DNA of 64,000 nucleotides, from the NCBI RefSeq assembly GCF_003722355.1, contig NZ_QWDD01000001.1, positions 1,798,001 through 1,862,000 of the forward strand, written 5' to 3'. Below the pieces are notes generated by a model, which saw only the letters and a program-made list of their open reading frames with translations, was not told where the DNA came from and made no database searches. The translations under genes and the position numbers were made by a program. Of this stretch, positions 11,474 to 20,566 are shown piece by piece. Numbering within the stretch: position 1 is the stretch's first letter; every line of letters starts with the position of its first letter. This DNA comes from Methylocystis hirsuta. GTDB taxonomy: Bacteria; Pseudomonadota; Alphaproteobacteria; Rhizobiales; Beijerinckiaceae.

Positions 11474-12712
11474 CTATCCGCCGGCCATGGCGGCGGCGAC
11501 GATCTGATGCGCCTCTTCCGTCACCGGCGGCATGTCGCGCAGCGTCTGGATGACGCCGCGGATTTCCGCTTCGCTGTGGTTCGCCGAGAAAAAGAAGCGC
11601 AGCCGCGGCCCGTCCTTCGGCACGCCGATGCGGACCACTGGCGGCACGTAATAGCCGTTCTCCAACAAATGCTGCGACGCCCACATGGTCTCGACGTCGC
11701 TCGAGAACAGGATCGGCACGACCCCGCGGCCGATCGCCGGCCCGGTCGAGAAGCCCGCTTCATGCGCGACCGTCCGGAAGAGCTCGGCGTTGTCCGCGAG
11801 CTTGGCGATGCGCCAGGTCTCTTCCTGCATCAGCCGCAGCGCAGTGCGCGCGGCGGCGAGAATGACGGGCGACAGGCCGACGCTATAGACGAAGCCCGGC
11901 AGCGTATAGCGGAACCAGTCGATGACCTGCTTCTTGCCGCAGACGTAGCCGCCGCAGGAGGCGAGCGTCTTCGACATGGTGCCGACGATGAGGTCGATGC
12001 GTGCGGGATCGACGCCCTGATGTTCGGCGAGGCCGCGGCCCGTCGCGCCGAGCACGCCGAGCGAATGCGCCTCATCGACGAGCAGCCAGACCTGAAATTT
12101 TTCCTTGATCGCCAGGAGCCGCGGCAGGTCGGCGGTGTCGCCGTCCATGCTGTAGACGCCCTCCACCACGATCAGGACGTTGCGGTATTCCTCGCGGTGG
12201 CGCGCGAGCAGATGTTCGAGATGATCCAAGTCGTTGTGGCGGAATTTGACGACCTGCGCCGGCGCGCCGTCGGCGCCCGCGACGATGCTGTTATGCGCGA
12301 GTTCGTCGATGAAAATCGCGTCGCGCTTGCCGCTCATCAGCCAGGCGATCGTCGTGACATTGGAAAGATAGCCGGAGACGAGCGTCAGCGCGCTTTCCAT
12401 GCCGAGAAATTCGGCGATCTCCGCTTCGAACGGCTTATGCGTGGTGCGTTCGCCGCCGACGAGCCGCGAGGCCAGCGCGCCGATGCCGAGGCCGTCGATC
12501 TCGCGCTTTGCTTCCTCGCGGATCCGTGGATGATTCGCGAGGCCGAGATAATCGTAGTTGGCGAAGCTGACGAAATGCTTGCCCTGCGCCTCGAATTCGG
12601 CCCGCAACCTGTCGATCTGGGCGAAGAACGGATCGCTGAACTCCAGCAAGGCGTTGCCAGCAAAACGGAATCGCCGTGCCGCGTAATCCTCTAAGCTCTT
12701 ATGCTTCGTCAC
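11474..12712 (-). CDS. Alpha-oxoamine synthase, candidate serine palmitoyltransferase
   Basis: A 412-aa PLP enzyme of the fold-type I alpha-oxoamine synthase family (SPT, KBL, BioF, HemA). PLP-binding Lys248 lies in GTMSKTLASCGG, with Asp213 and His216 in LLVDEAHSLGV and His140 in DELAHNS. These enzymes condense an acyl thioester with an amino acid and release CO2. Linkage to ceramide synthase-, desaturase- and hydroxylase-like genes points to L-serine plus a long acyl thioester, giving 3-ketosphinganine. BioF or KBL activity is less likely, since no biotin or threonine genes are near. The start is GTG (12710-12712). It leads the operon and is divergent from ccmA. Confidence 0.8.
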   Translation of the reverse strand: MTKHKSLEDYAARRFRFAGNALLEFSDPFFAQIDRLRAEFEAQGKHFVSFANYDYLGLANHPRIREEAKREIDGLGIGALASRLVGGERTTHKPFEAEIAEFLGMESALTLVSGYLSNVTTIAWLMSGKRDAIFIDELAHNSIVAGADGAPAQVVKFRHNDLDHLEHLLARHREEYRNVLIVVEGVYSMDGDTADLPRLLAIKEKFQVWLLVDEAHSLGVLGATGRGLAEHQGVDPARIDLIVGTMSKTLASCGGYVCGKKQVIDWFRYTLPGFVYSVGLSPVILAAARTALRLMQEETWRIAKLADNAELFRTVAHEAGFSTGPAIGRGVVPILFSSDVETMWASQHLLENGYYVPPVVRIGVPKDGPRLRFFFSANHSEAEIRGVIQTLRDMPPVTEEAHQIVAAAMAGG

Positions 12713-12932
12713 TTACTGGGCAATCCCTGGATAACGGGCGCGCCGCGCGCTATTGGCGAGAACTTGGGCCGCTGAGCGTCCAAGAAAGGGTCTGCGCTGC
12801 TTAGCATTCCCGTCCCGTCTGCGCCAGCGGCGCGGCCGGGGGCAGGGGGGCGCTTGGGGCGGGGCCCTCGCCAAGGACGCTCTCTGTCCGCCCCGTCTGG
12901 CGGAGTCGATCGCAAAGCTCTATGCGGAGCGC

Positions 12933-13598
12933 ATGTCGATCGATGTCCTCCAGCCCGTCCAGCCGCCCGTCGATGGCGCTTTACGCCTTTGCGTCGACAA
13001 TCTCAGCGTTTTGCGCGGGGGCAGGCGCGTCCTCGATCGCGTGAGCTTTTCGCTTTCCGCCGGCCGGGCGCTGGTGGTGACCGGCCCCAACGGCGCTGGG
13101 AAATCGACGCTGCTGCGGGCCTTGGCGGGACTCCTGCCGCGCGCGGGAGGCTCGATCGCTCTCGAAGGCGGGCCGCCCGACGTCGAACTGCCACAGCAGG
13201 CGCATTATCTTGCGCATAACGACGGATTGAAGTCGGCGTTGACGATCGAGGAGAACCTCGATTTCTGGGCGCGCTATCTCGCTCAAGAGCCGGACGCGCG
13301 CAGCCATACAATCGACGCCGCCCTCGCGATCGTCGGCCTTGGGCATGTCGCGGCCGCGCCATTCGGCGTGCTCTCTGCCGGACAGAAGCGGCGCGCGGCG
13401 CTGGCGCGTCTTCTCGTCGCCTTCCGGCCGCTCTGGCTGCTCGACGAGCCGCTGACCGCGCTCGACCGCGCCTCACGCGAGAAATTCGCCGTGGCCATGA
13501 GCGATCATTGCGCTCAGGGCGGCTTGATCGTCGCCGCGACGCATGAGCCGCTGGGGCTCGATGAAGCAGCTTCGCTTGCCTTGGGCGGCGCCTCGTGA
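12933..13598 (+). CDS. ccmA: Heme exporter ATP-binding protein CcmA
   Basis: ATPase of the CcmABCD complex, which releases holo-CcmE for cytochrome c maturation at the inner membrane. The 221-aa protein has Walker A GPNGAGKST, the ABC signature as LSAGQKRRAALARLL (typical for CcmA), Walker B LWLLDEPLTALD and a switch His in AATHEPLG. The ATG at 12933 gives the expected length; the frame is open further upstream but without similarity. It overlaps ccmB by four bases (GTGA at 13595-13598). Confidence 0.93.
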   Translation: MSIDVLQPVQPPVDGALRLCVDNLSVLRGGRRVLDRVSFSLSAGRALVVTGPNGAGKSTLLRALAGLLPRAGGSIALEGGPPDVELPQQAHYLAHNDGLKSALTIEENLDFWARYLAQEPDARSHTIDAALAIVGLGHVAAAPFGVLSAGQKRRAALARLLVAFRPLWLLDEPLTALDRASREKFAVAMSDHCAQGGLIVAATHEPLGLDEAASLALGGAS

Positions 13599-14266
13599 GC
13601 GCGCCGCTTTCAGCCCTCTTCCTGCGCGAATGGCGCGTGGCGCGCCGCATCGGCGGTTCCGGCGCGATGGGCGTCGTCTTTTTCCTGACGCTCGTCGCGA
13701 TCGTTCCCTTTGCCGTCGGGCCCGACCCCAATCTGCTCGCGCGCATCGGCCCGGCGATTCTCTGGATCGCCGCGCTGCTGGCGACGCTGCTCTGTCTCGA
13801 CCGCCTGTTTCAGGCCGACGCCGAGGATGGCTCTCTCGATCTCTTCCATCTTTCCGAGACGCCGCTCGAATTGGCGGTGCTGGTCAAATGCGCGGCGCAT
13901 TGGGCGGCGACCGGCCTGCCGCTCGTTATCGCCGCGCCGTTTCTGGGGCTGATGCTGCAACAGGAGGCCATGGCGCTTCTCGGCGTCGTCGCGACGCTGC
14001 TTGTCGGCACGCCGGCGCTGACGCTGATCGGCGCCATTGGCGCGGCGGCGACAGTGACCGTGCGACGCGGCGGCCTCTTGATGGCGCTGCTCGTGCTGCC
14101 GCTGACGATCCCGGTGCTGATCTTCGGCGTCTCGGCGGCGGAGGCGGCGAGCGGCGGCGCTGTGCCCTTCTACGCGCCCTTCGCGATCCTCTGCGCGATC
14201 ACGCTCGCCGCTCTCGCGCTCTGCCCCTTCGCGGCCGCCGCGGCGCTGCGTTACCTCGGCGAATAG
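13595..14266 (+). CDS. ccmB: Heme exporter membrane protein CcmB
   Basis: Six-helix membrane partner of CcmA. The 223-aa sequence starts with the family hallmark LSALFLREWRVARR and has hydrophobic helices through to PFAAAAALRYLGE. The GTG start overlaps the ccmA stop, so the pair is translationally coupled. The usual next genes ccmC, ccmD and ccmG do not follow. A lower-GC insertion begins just after the stop, and a diverged copy of the last 55 coding bases plus 17 downstream bases recurs at 15726-15797. Confidence 0.93.
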   Translation: MSAPLSALFLREWRVARRIGGSGAMGVVFFLTLVAIVPFAVGPDPNLLARIGPAILWIAALLATLLCLDRLFQADAEDGSLDLFHLSETPLELAVLVKCAAHWAATGLPLVIAAPFLGLMLQQEAMALLGVVATLLVGTPALTLIGAIGAAATVTVRRGGLLMALLVLPLTIPVLIFGVSAAEAASGGAVPFYAPFAILCAITLAALALCPFAAAAALRYLGE

Positions 14267-14844
14267 CAGCGCTTAATCGATGCCATCGCCCACGATTATT
14301 GCTCTTTCTTACGCGATCAGCAGTCTTCGTTTCATGGTCTGAGTAGGTAACAATCCGGTTGCGGATTGCATGATCGCATAGAGCAGGTAATGGCAAGCGT
14401 TCGAGGCGGGTCTATAAAGTCATAATCGAAAGATACGGTTATCACTTCATGATAAGGGAATTTTTCTCGAGAGACATACCACAAGCCTCTGCTTCGATTG
14501 GATGGACCAACCTGGCGCCGCTTCTTGACCCAATCTTCAGACACGCTGACCTCTGGGTAATTTTCGAGAAAGTATTTTACCTCATCAGATTTCTGAACTG
14601 CATCGATAGCCATTTCATCAGCCTGAATCTGTTTATCAGCAGCACAAAAGAAATGGTCTCGGGTATCCTTGTAAAATTCTATGGAGAGTCCCACAGCAAA
14701 TAGAATCAAGAGAAGATAAATAGGTGGAAAAACAATCATTACTGCAGCTAGGGCAACCGTCTTTGCTTCTCTTACGGCTCGCCTGCTTAGGGTCTGTTGG
14801 GATTTGGGATTCTCATCTGAGCTTGGCTGTGATTCAAGCTTTCG

Positions 14845-15213
14845 ATGAACCGATTCGTTTTGACTGACGCCCAATGGGCGAAGATGGAGCCCTTTTGTCT
14901 TGGCAAACAGGGCGATCCCGGCCGCAGCGGCAACAACAACCGTTTGTTCGTGGAGGCGGTGCTGTGGATTGCTCGCACCGGCAGTCCGTGGCGCGATCTG
15001 CCGCGTGCATTCGGGCATTGGAACAGCGTGTTCACACGGTTCCGCGACTGGGTGAAGGCGGATGTCTGGAAACGGCTATTTGACGCCGTCTGCGACGAAC
15101 CCGACATGGAATACGCCATGGTCGACGCCACCATCGTCAAGGTTCACCGTCACGGACAGGGCGCAAAAGGGGGACTTCGAGCCAGGCCATCGGCCGGTCA
15201 AAAGGCGGCATGA
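14845..15213 (+). CDS. IS5-family transposase, OrfA
   Basis: N-terminal half of the transposase, 122 aa: the DUF4096-type DNA-binding region (LTDAQWAKMEPF, RLFVEAVLWIARTGSPWRDL) and the first catalytic Asp in MVDATIVKVHRH. It ends in a low-complexity frame after an A4G5 run at 15165-15173. A -1 shift there continues as SSQAIGRSKGGMTTKI into OrfB, the normal sequence of full-length IS427-type transposases, so the active product is probably the fusion. Confidence 0.9.
   Translation: MNRFVLTDAQWAKMEPFCLGKQGDPGRSGNNNRLFVEAVLWIARTGSPWRDLPRAFGHWNSVFTRFRDWVKADVWKRLFDAVCDEPDMEYAMVDATIVKVHRHGQGAKGGLRARPSAGQKAA
15165..15173 (+). promoter_or_regulatory. Predicted -1 ribosomal frameshift site
   Basis: AAAAGGGGG near the end of OrfA. 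Shifting back one base here gives an open fusion through to OrfB with the conserved QAIGRSKGG link. Equivalent runs occur in the two other IS elements in the window (62717-62727 and 63604-63612). Confidence 0.65.
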
Positions 15214-15596
15214 CCACCAAAATCCTGGCGTTCACCGATGCGCTCGGCAATCTCGTGCGCTTCACGCTTCTGCCCGGACAGCGTTTCGATACGGTTGGCG
15301 TTGCGCCGCTCCTTGAGCGCGTCGCTTTCGGCGCGCTGATCGCCGACAAGGCGTTCGACAGCAACGCCATCATCGCCGATCTCGACGCGCGCGGCGCCAA
15401 AGTCGTCATCTCCCAACATCCGCGCCGGGCAAAACCTCTTGCCATTGACGAGGAGATGTACAAATGGCGGCATTTGATCGAAAACTTCTTCGGCAAGCTC
15501 AAGGAGTTCAAACGCATCGCGCTCCGCGCCGACAAAACCGATCAGAGCTTCGCCGCCATGATCCACATCGCCGCCGCCGTCATAAACTCCCGATGA
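15210..15596 (+). CDS. IS5-family transposase, OrfB (DDE domain)
   Basis: C-terminal half, 128 aa, with the second catalytic Asp in ADKAFDSNAI and the Glu in YKWRHLIENFFGKLKEFKRI, completing the DDE triad. It overlaps OrfA by four bases and lies in the -1 frame. It differs from the copy near the window end by two visible residues (Leu/Met in LPGQRF and Arg/Gly in LLERVAF). Confidence 0.9.
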   Translation: MTTKILAFTDALGNLVRFTLLPGQRFDTVGVAPLLERVAFGALIADKAFDSNAIIADLDARGAKVVISQHPRRAKPLAIDEEMYKWRHLIENFFGKLKEFKRIALRADKTDQSFAAMIHIAAAVINSR

Positions 15597-15725
15597 ATCT
15601 CAACAGGCCCTAGGCTGTGCAAATCCAAATCGACACCAAATTGATGTTCATCGCGGGAGTCATTCGCGCGCTCTGCATGTGAGTTTACCTCCCTGGTCGC
15701 TCGTAAATCCATCCCCAACGATCGT

Positions 15726-15780
15726 TCTCGCGCTCTGCCCCTTCGCGGCCGCCGCGCCGCTGCGCTATCTGGGGGAGTAG
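15726..15780 (+). pseudogene. Detached 3' fragment of a second ccmB allele
   Basis: 55 bases encoding the last ccmB residues (ALCPFAAAAPLRYLGE and stop), followed by 17 further matching bases to 15797. They align with the real ccmB end at 14212-14283, but with mostly synonymous changes (for example CTC/CTG, GGC/GGG, GAA/GAG), so it is a diverged allele and not a recent copy. No ccmB sequence precedes it. It overlaps the 3' end of the convergent DUF1036 gene. Together with the tail at 14212-14283 it brackets the inserted broken gene. Confidence 0.75.
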
Positions 15781-15786
15781 CAGCGC

Positions 15787-16227
15787 TCAATCGATGCACA
15801 CGCGTCCGCTGCTCGAGCGGCCGGTGAGGCTGTGCGTATGATTGCCGCTGCGGCTCGTGACATGAACGAAGTTCTTCATCTGGCCGCGCCGTCCGAACAC
15901 GCAGCGCTTGGCGTTGCCGATCTTAAACGCCCCCGGCGTCGTGCAGAAATTCGAGTCGCCGCGCCATTCCCTGCCGCCGCCGTGAGCATAGAAGAAGTAG
16001 TTATGCGGATCGGAGGTCTCGCTGCGCAAAACAACTCTTTCGCAGCCGCCGCAGGCGCGAAGCTTCCACCATCCCTCCGATGTGAATCCGCCGCTCGGGC
16101 TCACCCAGGCCGATGCGACAGTGACTTGATCGGGCGTTCTGTTGCAGACCGTAAAATCCGCCGTCGCGGGGGGCGCAAAAGCGCAGGATGCGACGGCGAG
16201 CGCGGTCGAAAAACGAAAAACATTCAT
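15787..16227 (-). CDS. DUF1036 secreted protein
   Basis: A 146-aa exported protein. The ATG at 16225-16227 gives a signal peptide (NVFRFSTALAVASCAF, cleavage after ATA), then the DUF1036 fold: FTVCNRTPDQVTVAS, GWWKLRACGGCERVV, YFFYAHGG and FCTTPGAFKI with paired cysteines. The function of the family is unknown; it is frequent in Rhizobiales. A second, distant member is at 44635-45051. The 3' end overlaps the ccmB-tail repeat. The frame is open 19 codons upstream, without a signal-like sequence. Confidence 0.8.
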   Translation of the reverse strand: MNVFRFSTALAVASCAFAPPATADFTVCNRTPDQVTVASAWVSPSGGFTSEGWWKLRACGGCERVVLRSETSDPHNYFFYAHGGGREWRGDSNFCTTPGAFKIGNAKRCVFGRRGQMKNFVHVTSRSGNHTHSLTGRSSSGRVCID

Positions 16228-16314
16228 CGCACCTCTCCAAAAATGAGTTTTGAAATTGCGATAGAGCCAATAGCGCTTGCTCAAGCAGCTGACGCGAGCG
16301 CGGGCGCTCGACCG

Positions 16315-16410
16315 TCAGCTTGCGCGCGCCGGGAAAGCGGCCAGCGTGAAGGCGATCGCGAGCGCCAGGAGCAGCGCCAGATGCAGGGCGCGATTGCGCA
16401 ATCTGGACAT
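16315..16410 (-). CDS. Small 31-aa membrane or secreted peptide
   Basis: A short frame starting at ATG 16408-16410, preceded by an excellent ribosome-binding site (AAGGAG, 7 bases upstream of the start). The product is a basic N-terminus (MSRLRNRALH) followed by a continuous hydrophobic stretch (LALLLALAIAFTLAAF) and PARAS, like a single membrane helix or a signal peptide with nothing after it. It ends 88 bases before the DUF1036 start, in the same orientation, so they may be cotranscribed. I recognise no family. Confidence 0.5.
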   Translation of the reverse strand: MSRLRNRALHLALLLALAIAFTLAAFPARAS

Positions 16411-16675
16411 TTCTCGACTCCTTCAAAATGCGCGCTCGAAAACTCACGCGCGGTAATGTCATTATGATCGAAATAGCGTCCGGCGCTTCGTCCGGTTAGC
16501 TGAGAGAGGCGCAAGAAAGATTGGCGTCGCAGCGCAGCCGAGAGCTGCGCGCCCCGCGTGTCGCAGCGTCCAACTCTCTATGAGCCTGCGGCTTTGCGGG
16601 CCTGCTACGCCTGAGTCAATCGCCATGAGCCGCTCGTTGATCGGCGCGACTTTTAGCAGCGTCTAAGGCCAGTTC

Positions 16676-17494
<819 letters not shown>

Positions 17495-17568
17495 ATAAGT
17501 CCGGCGGCGGGAAACCAAAGGTCTCCGGCCGCCGTGCTCAGGGGAATCGGGTGAATGATTGTTTTTCT

Positions 17569-17750
17569 CACCTTCATGCTGAGGAGGCGATCGATCTCGG
17601 ATGTTTCCGAGATCGACTTTAGATGCCCAAGTCGCGCAAGCGCGACTTGGGAGGAGCCGTCTCGAAGCGCGAGGGTCAGGAAAAATACGCGAAAACGGGC
17701 TTCCTCGTCCTTCGAGACGCGTGCTGCGCACGCTCCTCAGGATGAGGAAG
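17569..17750. repeat. Composite dispersed repeat with nested hairpins
   Basis: Outer arms are related in inverted orientation (TTCATGCTGAGGAGGCG near 17573 and CGCTCCTCAGGATGAGG near 17731). Inside are a perfect hairpin at 17591-17615 (TCGATCTCGG / CCGAGATCGA) and another at 17626-17651 (CCCAAGTCGCG / CGCGACTTGGG). Arms of this type (ctgaggag, cctcaggatgag) are common in rhizobial intergenic repeats. It lies between convergently transcribed-in-tandem minus genes PBP1A and the hydratase. Confidence 0.7.
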
Positions 17751-17784
17751 CCCTTGAACCGATCGCCCGGCCACCGTGCGCGAT

Positions 17785-20190
17785 CTAGTAAAGGCCGCCG
17801 GTGCCGCTGCCGACCTGCTGATCCACGTCATGCGGCGTATCGAGCTGACGCGGGCCGCCGCCGCCGGAGTACGAGTCGGGCGGCGCCGTCCCCGGCTTGA
17901 ACGCTTCGAGAATCGTGCCTGCTCCCGACGAACGCAGCCCGGAATGCACGTCGATGGAAATGAGCTTGATCCCCGGCGGCACGCGGAACGGCGTATCCGG
18001 CTTGTCTTTCAGAGCCACCGTCATGAAGTCGCGGAAGATCGGCGCGGCGAATTGCGCCGCCTGGGCGTGGCTGCCGAGCGAGCGCGGCCGATCGTAGCCG
18101 ATGAACACGCCGACCGCGAGATCGGGCGAAAAGCCGATGAACCAGAGATCTTTCGCGTCGTTCGTCGTGCCCGTCTTGCCGGCGAGGTGCTTGCCGACCG
18201 ATCTGATCGAGACGCCGGTGCCGCGTTGGATCACGCCTTCCATGATCGAGGTGATCTGATAGGCGGTGAGCGGATCGAGCACCTGCTCGCGCTTGTCGAT
18301 GAGCTTCGGTTCGAGCTGATTCTCCCACTTGGCGGAGTCGCAGCCGATGCATTGGCGCTCGTCATGGCGGTAGAGCGTCTTGCCCCAGCGATCCTGAATG
18401 CGGTCGATCAGCGTGGGCTTGATGCGCTTGCCGCCATTCGCCAGCATCGAATAGCCGGTGACCATGCGGAGCAGCGTCGTTTCGCCGGCGCCGAGCGCCA
18501 TGGAGAGATAGGGCGTCATTTCGTCGTAGACGCCGAAGCGCTTGGCGTATTCGGCGATGAGCGGCATGCCGACGTCTTTCGCCAGACGCACCGTCATCAT
18601 GTTCTTGGAATGCTCGATTCCGTAGCGCAGCGGATGCGCGCCGGTGCCGTGGCCGCCTTCGAAATTCTCCGGCGTCCAATAGGTGCCGTCCGCCTGCTGG
18701 ATGGAAATCGGCTCGTCGAGGATGGACGACGACGGCGTGTAGCCATTGTCGAGCGCCGTCGCATAGACGAAGGGCTTGAACGAGGAGCCGGGCTGGCGCA
18801 ACGCCTGAGTCGCGCGATTGAATGACGACTGGTCGAAGGAAAAGCCGCCGACCATGGAGAAGACGCGGCCCGTATGCGGGTCCATAGCCACCATCGCGCC
18901 GGAGATGTCGGGAATCTGGCGCAGACGATATTGGCCGGCGCGTCCCGCGAGCGGCTCGACGTAGATCACGTCGCCGGCGCTTAGCGCTGATCGCGGCGTG
19001 CGGCCGCTCCAGCGCATGCCTTCGGCCGGTAGAAGGCCGGTCTCGCGTTCGCGCGCCACTTCGCCGGATTTCTCGCGTCCCGGCTGAAGGCCGATGCGCG
19101 CGGCGTCGCCGGTCACATCGAGCACGGCGGCGAGGCGCCAAGGCTTGACGTCGCCGAGCGCCGGAATCGCGGACAGCGTCACGCCCCAGTCGGACGAGAT
19201 GTCGATGTGGTTCATCGCGCCGCGGAAGCCATGCGCCTCGTCGAAGCGAACGAGGCCGTCGGCCAGCGCTTTTCGCGTCCAGGCCTGCATCTTCGGGTCG
19301 AGCGTCGTGCGAACCGAAAGGCCGCCCTCGTAGAGCTTCTTCTCGCTTTGTTGCTCCAGCAGCTGACGCCGCACTTCCTCGGCGAAATAGCCGGCGACAT
19401 AAGTGTTGGGCGAGAGAACGCGCGGATTGACTCCGAGCGGCTCCGCTTTCGCCTTTGCGCCTTCTTCGGCGGTGGCATAGCCGTCGGCGATCAGTCGATC
19501 GATGACGTAGTTGCGGCGTTCGAGGGCGCGCTCGCGGTTTTGAAATGGATTGTAATTGCTCGGCGCCTTCGGAAGCGCCGCCAGATAGGCCGCTTCTGCG
19601 AGCGTGAGCTCATTGACCGATTTGTTGAAATAATTGAGCGCCGCGGCGGCGACGCCGTAGTTTCCAAGGCCGAGATAGATCTCGTTGAGATAAAGCTCGA
19701 GAATCTTGTCCTTGGGATAGGCGGCTTCGATGCGGAAGGCGACGAGCGCTTCGCGAATCTTGCGTTCGATCGAACGCTCGTTGCCGACGAGGAAGTTCTT
19801 GGCGACCTGCTGAGTGATGGTCGAGGCGCCTTGCACATGGCGACCGCCCTGGGCGAGCACCGTCACGGCGCGCATCACGCCTTCCGGGTCGACGCCGACG
19901 TGGTTGTAGAAGTTCTTGTCCTCGGCGGAGATGAACGCCTGCTTCACCAGTTGCGGAATGGCGGAGCTCGGCAGGAACAGGCGGCGTTCATGCGAATATT
20001 CGGCGAGGATCGAGCCGTCGCCGGCGTGCAACCGCGTCGTCACTGGCGGCTCGTAGTCGCGCAGCTGGGCCGTGTCGGGCAGATCCTTGGAAAAATAATA
20101 GATCAGTCCGGACCCGGCGATCGCCCCGATGAGGAAGACGATCGTCGCGGTCGCGAAGACGAAGCCCAAAAACCTTGCGAGCATTCGCAT
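17785..20190 (-). CDS. mrcA: Penicillin-binding protein 1A (bifunctional transglycosylase/transpeptidase)
   Basis: Class A PBP of 801 aa that polymerises and crosslinks peptidoglycan in the periplasm. N-terminal membrane anchor (about 5-30), GT51 domain with ISAEDKNFYNHVGVDPEG, GASTITQQVAKN and KILELYLNEIYLG, and a transpeptidase domain with SSFK near residue 470, the SKN motif in EHSKNMM and KTGTT. The C-terminus is Gly/Pro-rich. It follows the amidase gene in the same orientation (376 bases between), a common alphaproteobacterial arrangement. Confidence 0.94.
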   Translation of the reverse strand: MRMLARFLGFVFATATIVFLIGAIAGSGLIYYFSKDLPDTAQLRDYEPPVTTRLHAGDGSILAEYSHERRLFLPSSAIPQLVKQAFISAEDKNFYNHVGVDPEGVMRAVTVLAQGGRHVQGASTITQQVAKNFLVGNERSIERKIREALVAFRIEAAYPKDKILELYLNEIYLGLGNYGVAAAALNYFNKSVNELTLAEAAYLAALPKAPSNYNPFQNRERALERRNYVIDRLIADGYATAEEGAKAKAEPLGVNPRVLSPNTYVAGYFAEEVRRQLLEQQSEKKLYEGGLSVRTTLDPKMQAWTRKALADGLVRFDEAHGFRGAMNHIDISSDWGVTLSAIPALGDVKPWRLAAVLDVTGDAARIGLQPGREKSGEVARERETGLLPAEGMRWSGRTPRSALSAGDVIYVEPLAGRAGQYRLRQIPDISGAMVAMDPHTGRVFSMVGGFSFDQSSFNRATQALRQPGSSFKPFVYATALDNGYTPSSSILDEPISIQQADGTYWTPENFEGGHGTGAHPLRYGIEHSKNMMTVRLAKDVGMPLIAEYAKRFGVYDEMTPYLSMALGAGETTLLRMVTGYSMLANGGKRIKPTLIDRIQDRWGKTLYRHDERQCIGCDSAKWENQLEPKLIDKREQVLDPLTAYQITSIMEGVIQRGTGVSIRSVGKHLAGKTGTTNDAKDLWFIGFSPDLAVGVFIGYDRPRSLGSHAQAAQFAAPIFRDFMTVALKDKPDTPFRVPPGIKLISIDVHSGLRSSGAGTILEAFKPGTAPPDSYSGGGGPRQLDTPHDVDQQVGSGTGGLY

Positions 20191-20566
20191 GAAATCTCAC
20201 CCTTAGAGTGGCCGGCGACTGGCGTCGGCTATTGTTTCAATGCCAAAATCCGTGTCGCGACGGCGGGCGCCTGAGCCTGGCCGGCGCGCGAGAGCGACTC
20301 GTTCAGCTCAGATATAGTGAGCGATCGCACGTTCCGGGGTCATTTTCTTTAACAACGCCCGTTTGGATCATTCCACCGTTCGGCGAATTCCCGGCGCCGG
20401 TTACCGGCGCGTTTGACGGCGATCGCCGCCGCTCACGATTGCCGCGAGGCGAGAAGCGCTTATCCGCAAGTGTGTGACGCCGCGTCTGCGTTTCTCATTC
20501 TTCGGCGGCTGCGACGCGCGGGCGATCGTGCGTCGCGACTGTCTCCATGTGCCGTGATTTTGTGTT
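20191..20566. other. Intergenic region between amidase and PBP1A genes
   Basis: 376 bases without a credible gene; both flanking genes are on the minus strand, so this is the amidase 3' flank and PBP1A leader. I see no strong terminator or promoter. Short plus-strand frames here have no protein features. Confidence 0.4.

Larger units (their letters stand above)
14790..15610 (+). mobile_element. IS5-family (IS427-like) insertion sequence, copy 1
   Basis: An 821-base element with imperfect terminal inverted repeats (GGGTCTGTTGGGAT left; the complement of the right end is GGGCCTGTTGAGAT) and a TA dinucleotide on both sides (14788-14789 and 15611-15612), matching the target duplication usual for this group. 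It carries two overlapping frames joined by a predicted -1 frameshift. A nearly identical 821-base copy in the opposite orientation is at 63167-63987. It disrupts a minus-strand gene. Confidence 0.93.
14332..15712 (-). pseudogene. Hypothetical single-pass membrane protein gene interrupted by an IS5-family element
   Basis: Removing the element at 14790-15610 and one copy of the TA duplication joins the frame exactly. The start ATG at 15710-15712 gives MDLRATREVNSHAERANDSR, leading into LSRRAVREAKTVAL, and the frame continues to the stop at 14332-14334, for 185 residues. The product has one membrane helix (VALAAVMIVFPPIYLLLILF) and a soluble C-terminal domain with several Cys (FFCAADK; ITCSMRSCNPQPDC). 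I do not recognise the family. Base composition is clearly more A/T-rich than the flanking ccm and hydratase genes, which suggests transfer. As it stands the gene is broken. Confidence 0.72.

Noticed and set aside
14449..14703. 84-codon plus-strand frame in the lower-GC insertion
   Set aside because: Antisense to the broken gene whose minus-strand frame is restored exactly on IS removal; no good ribosome-binding site was found.
15726..15780. A second functional ccmB
   Set aside because: Only the last 55 coding bases exist; upstream sequence is unrelated.
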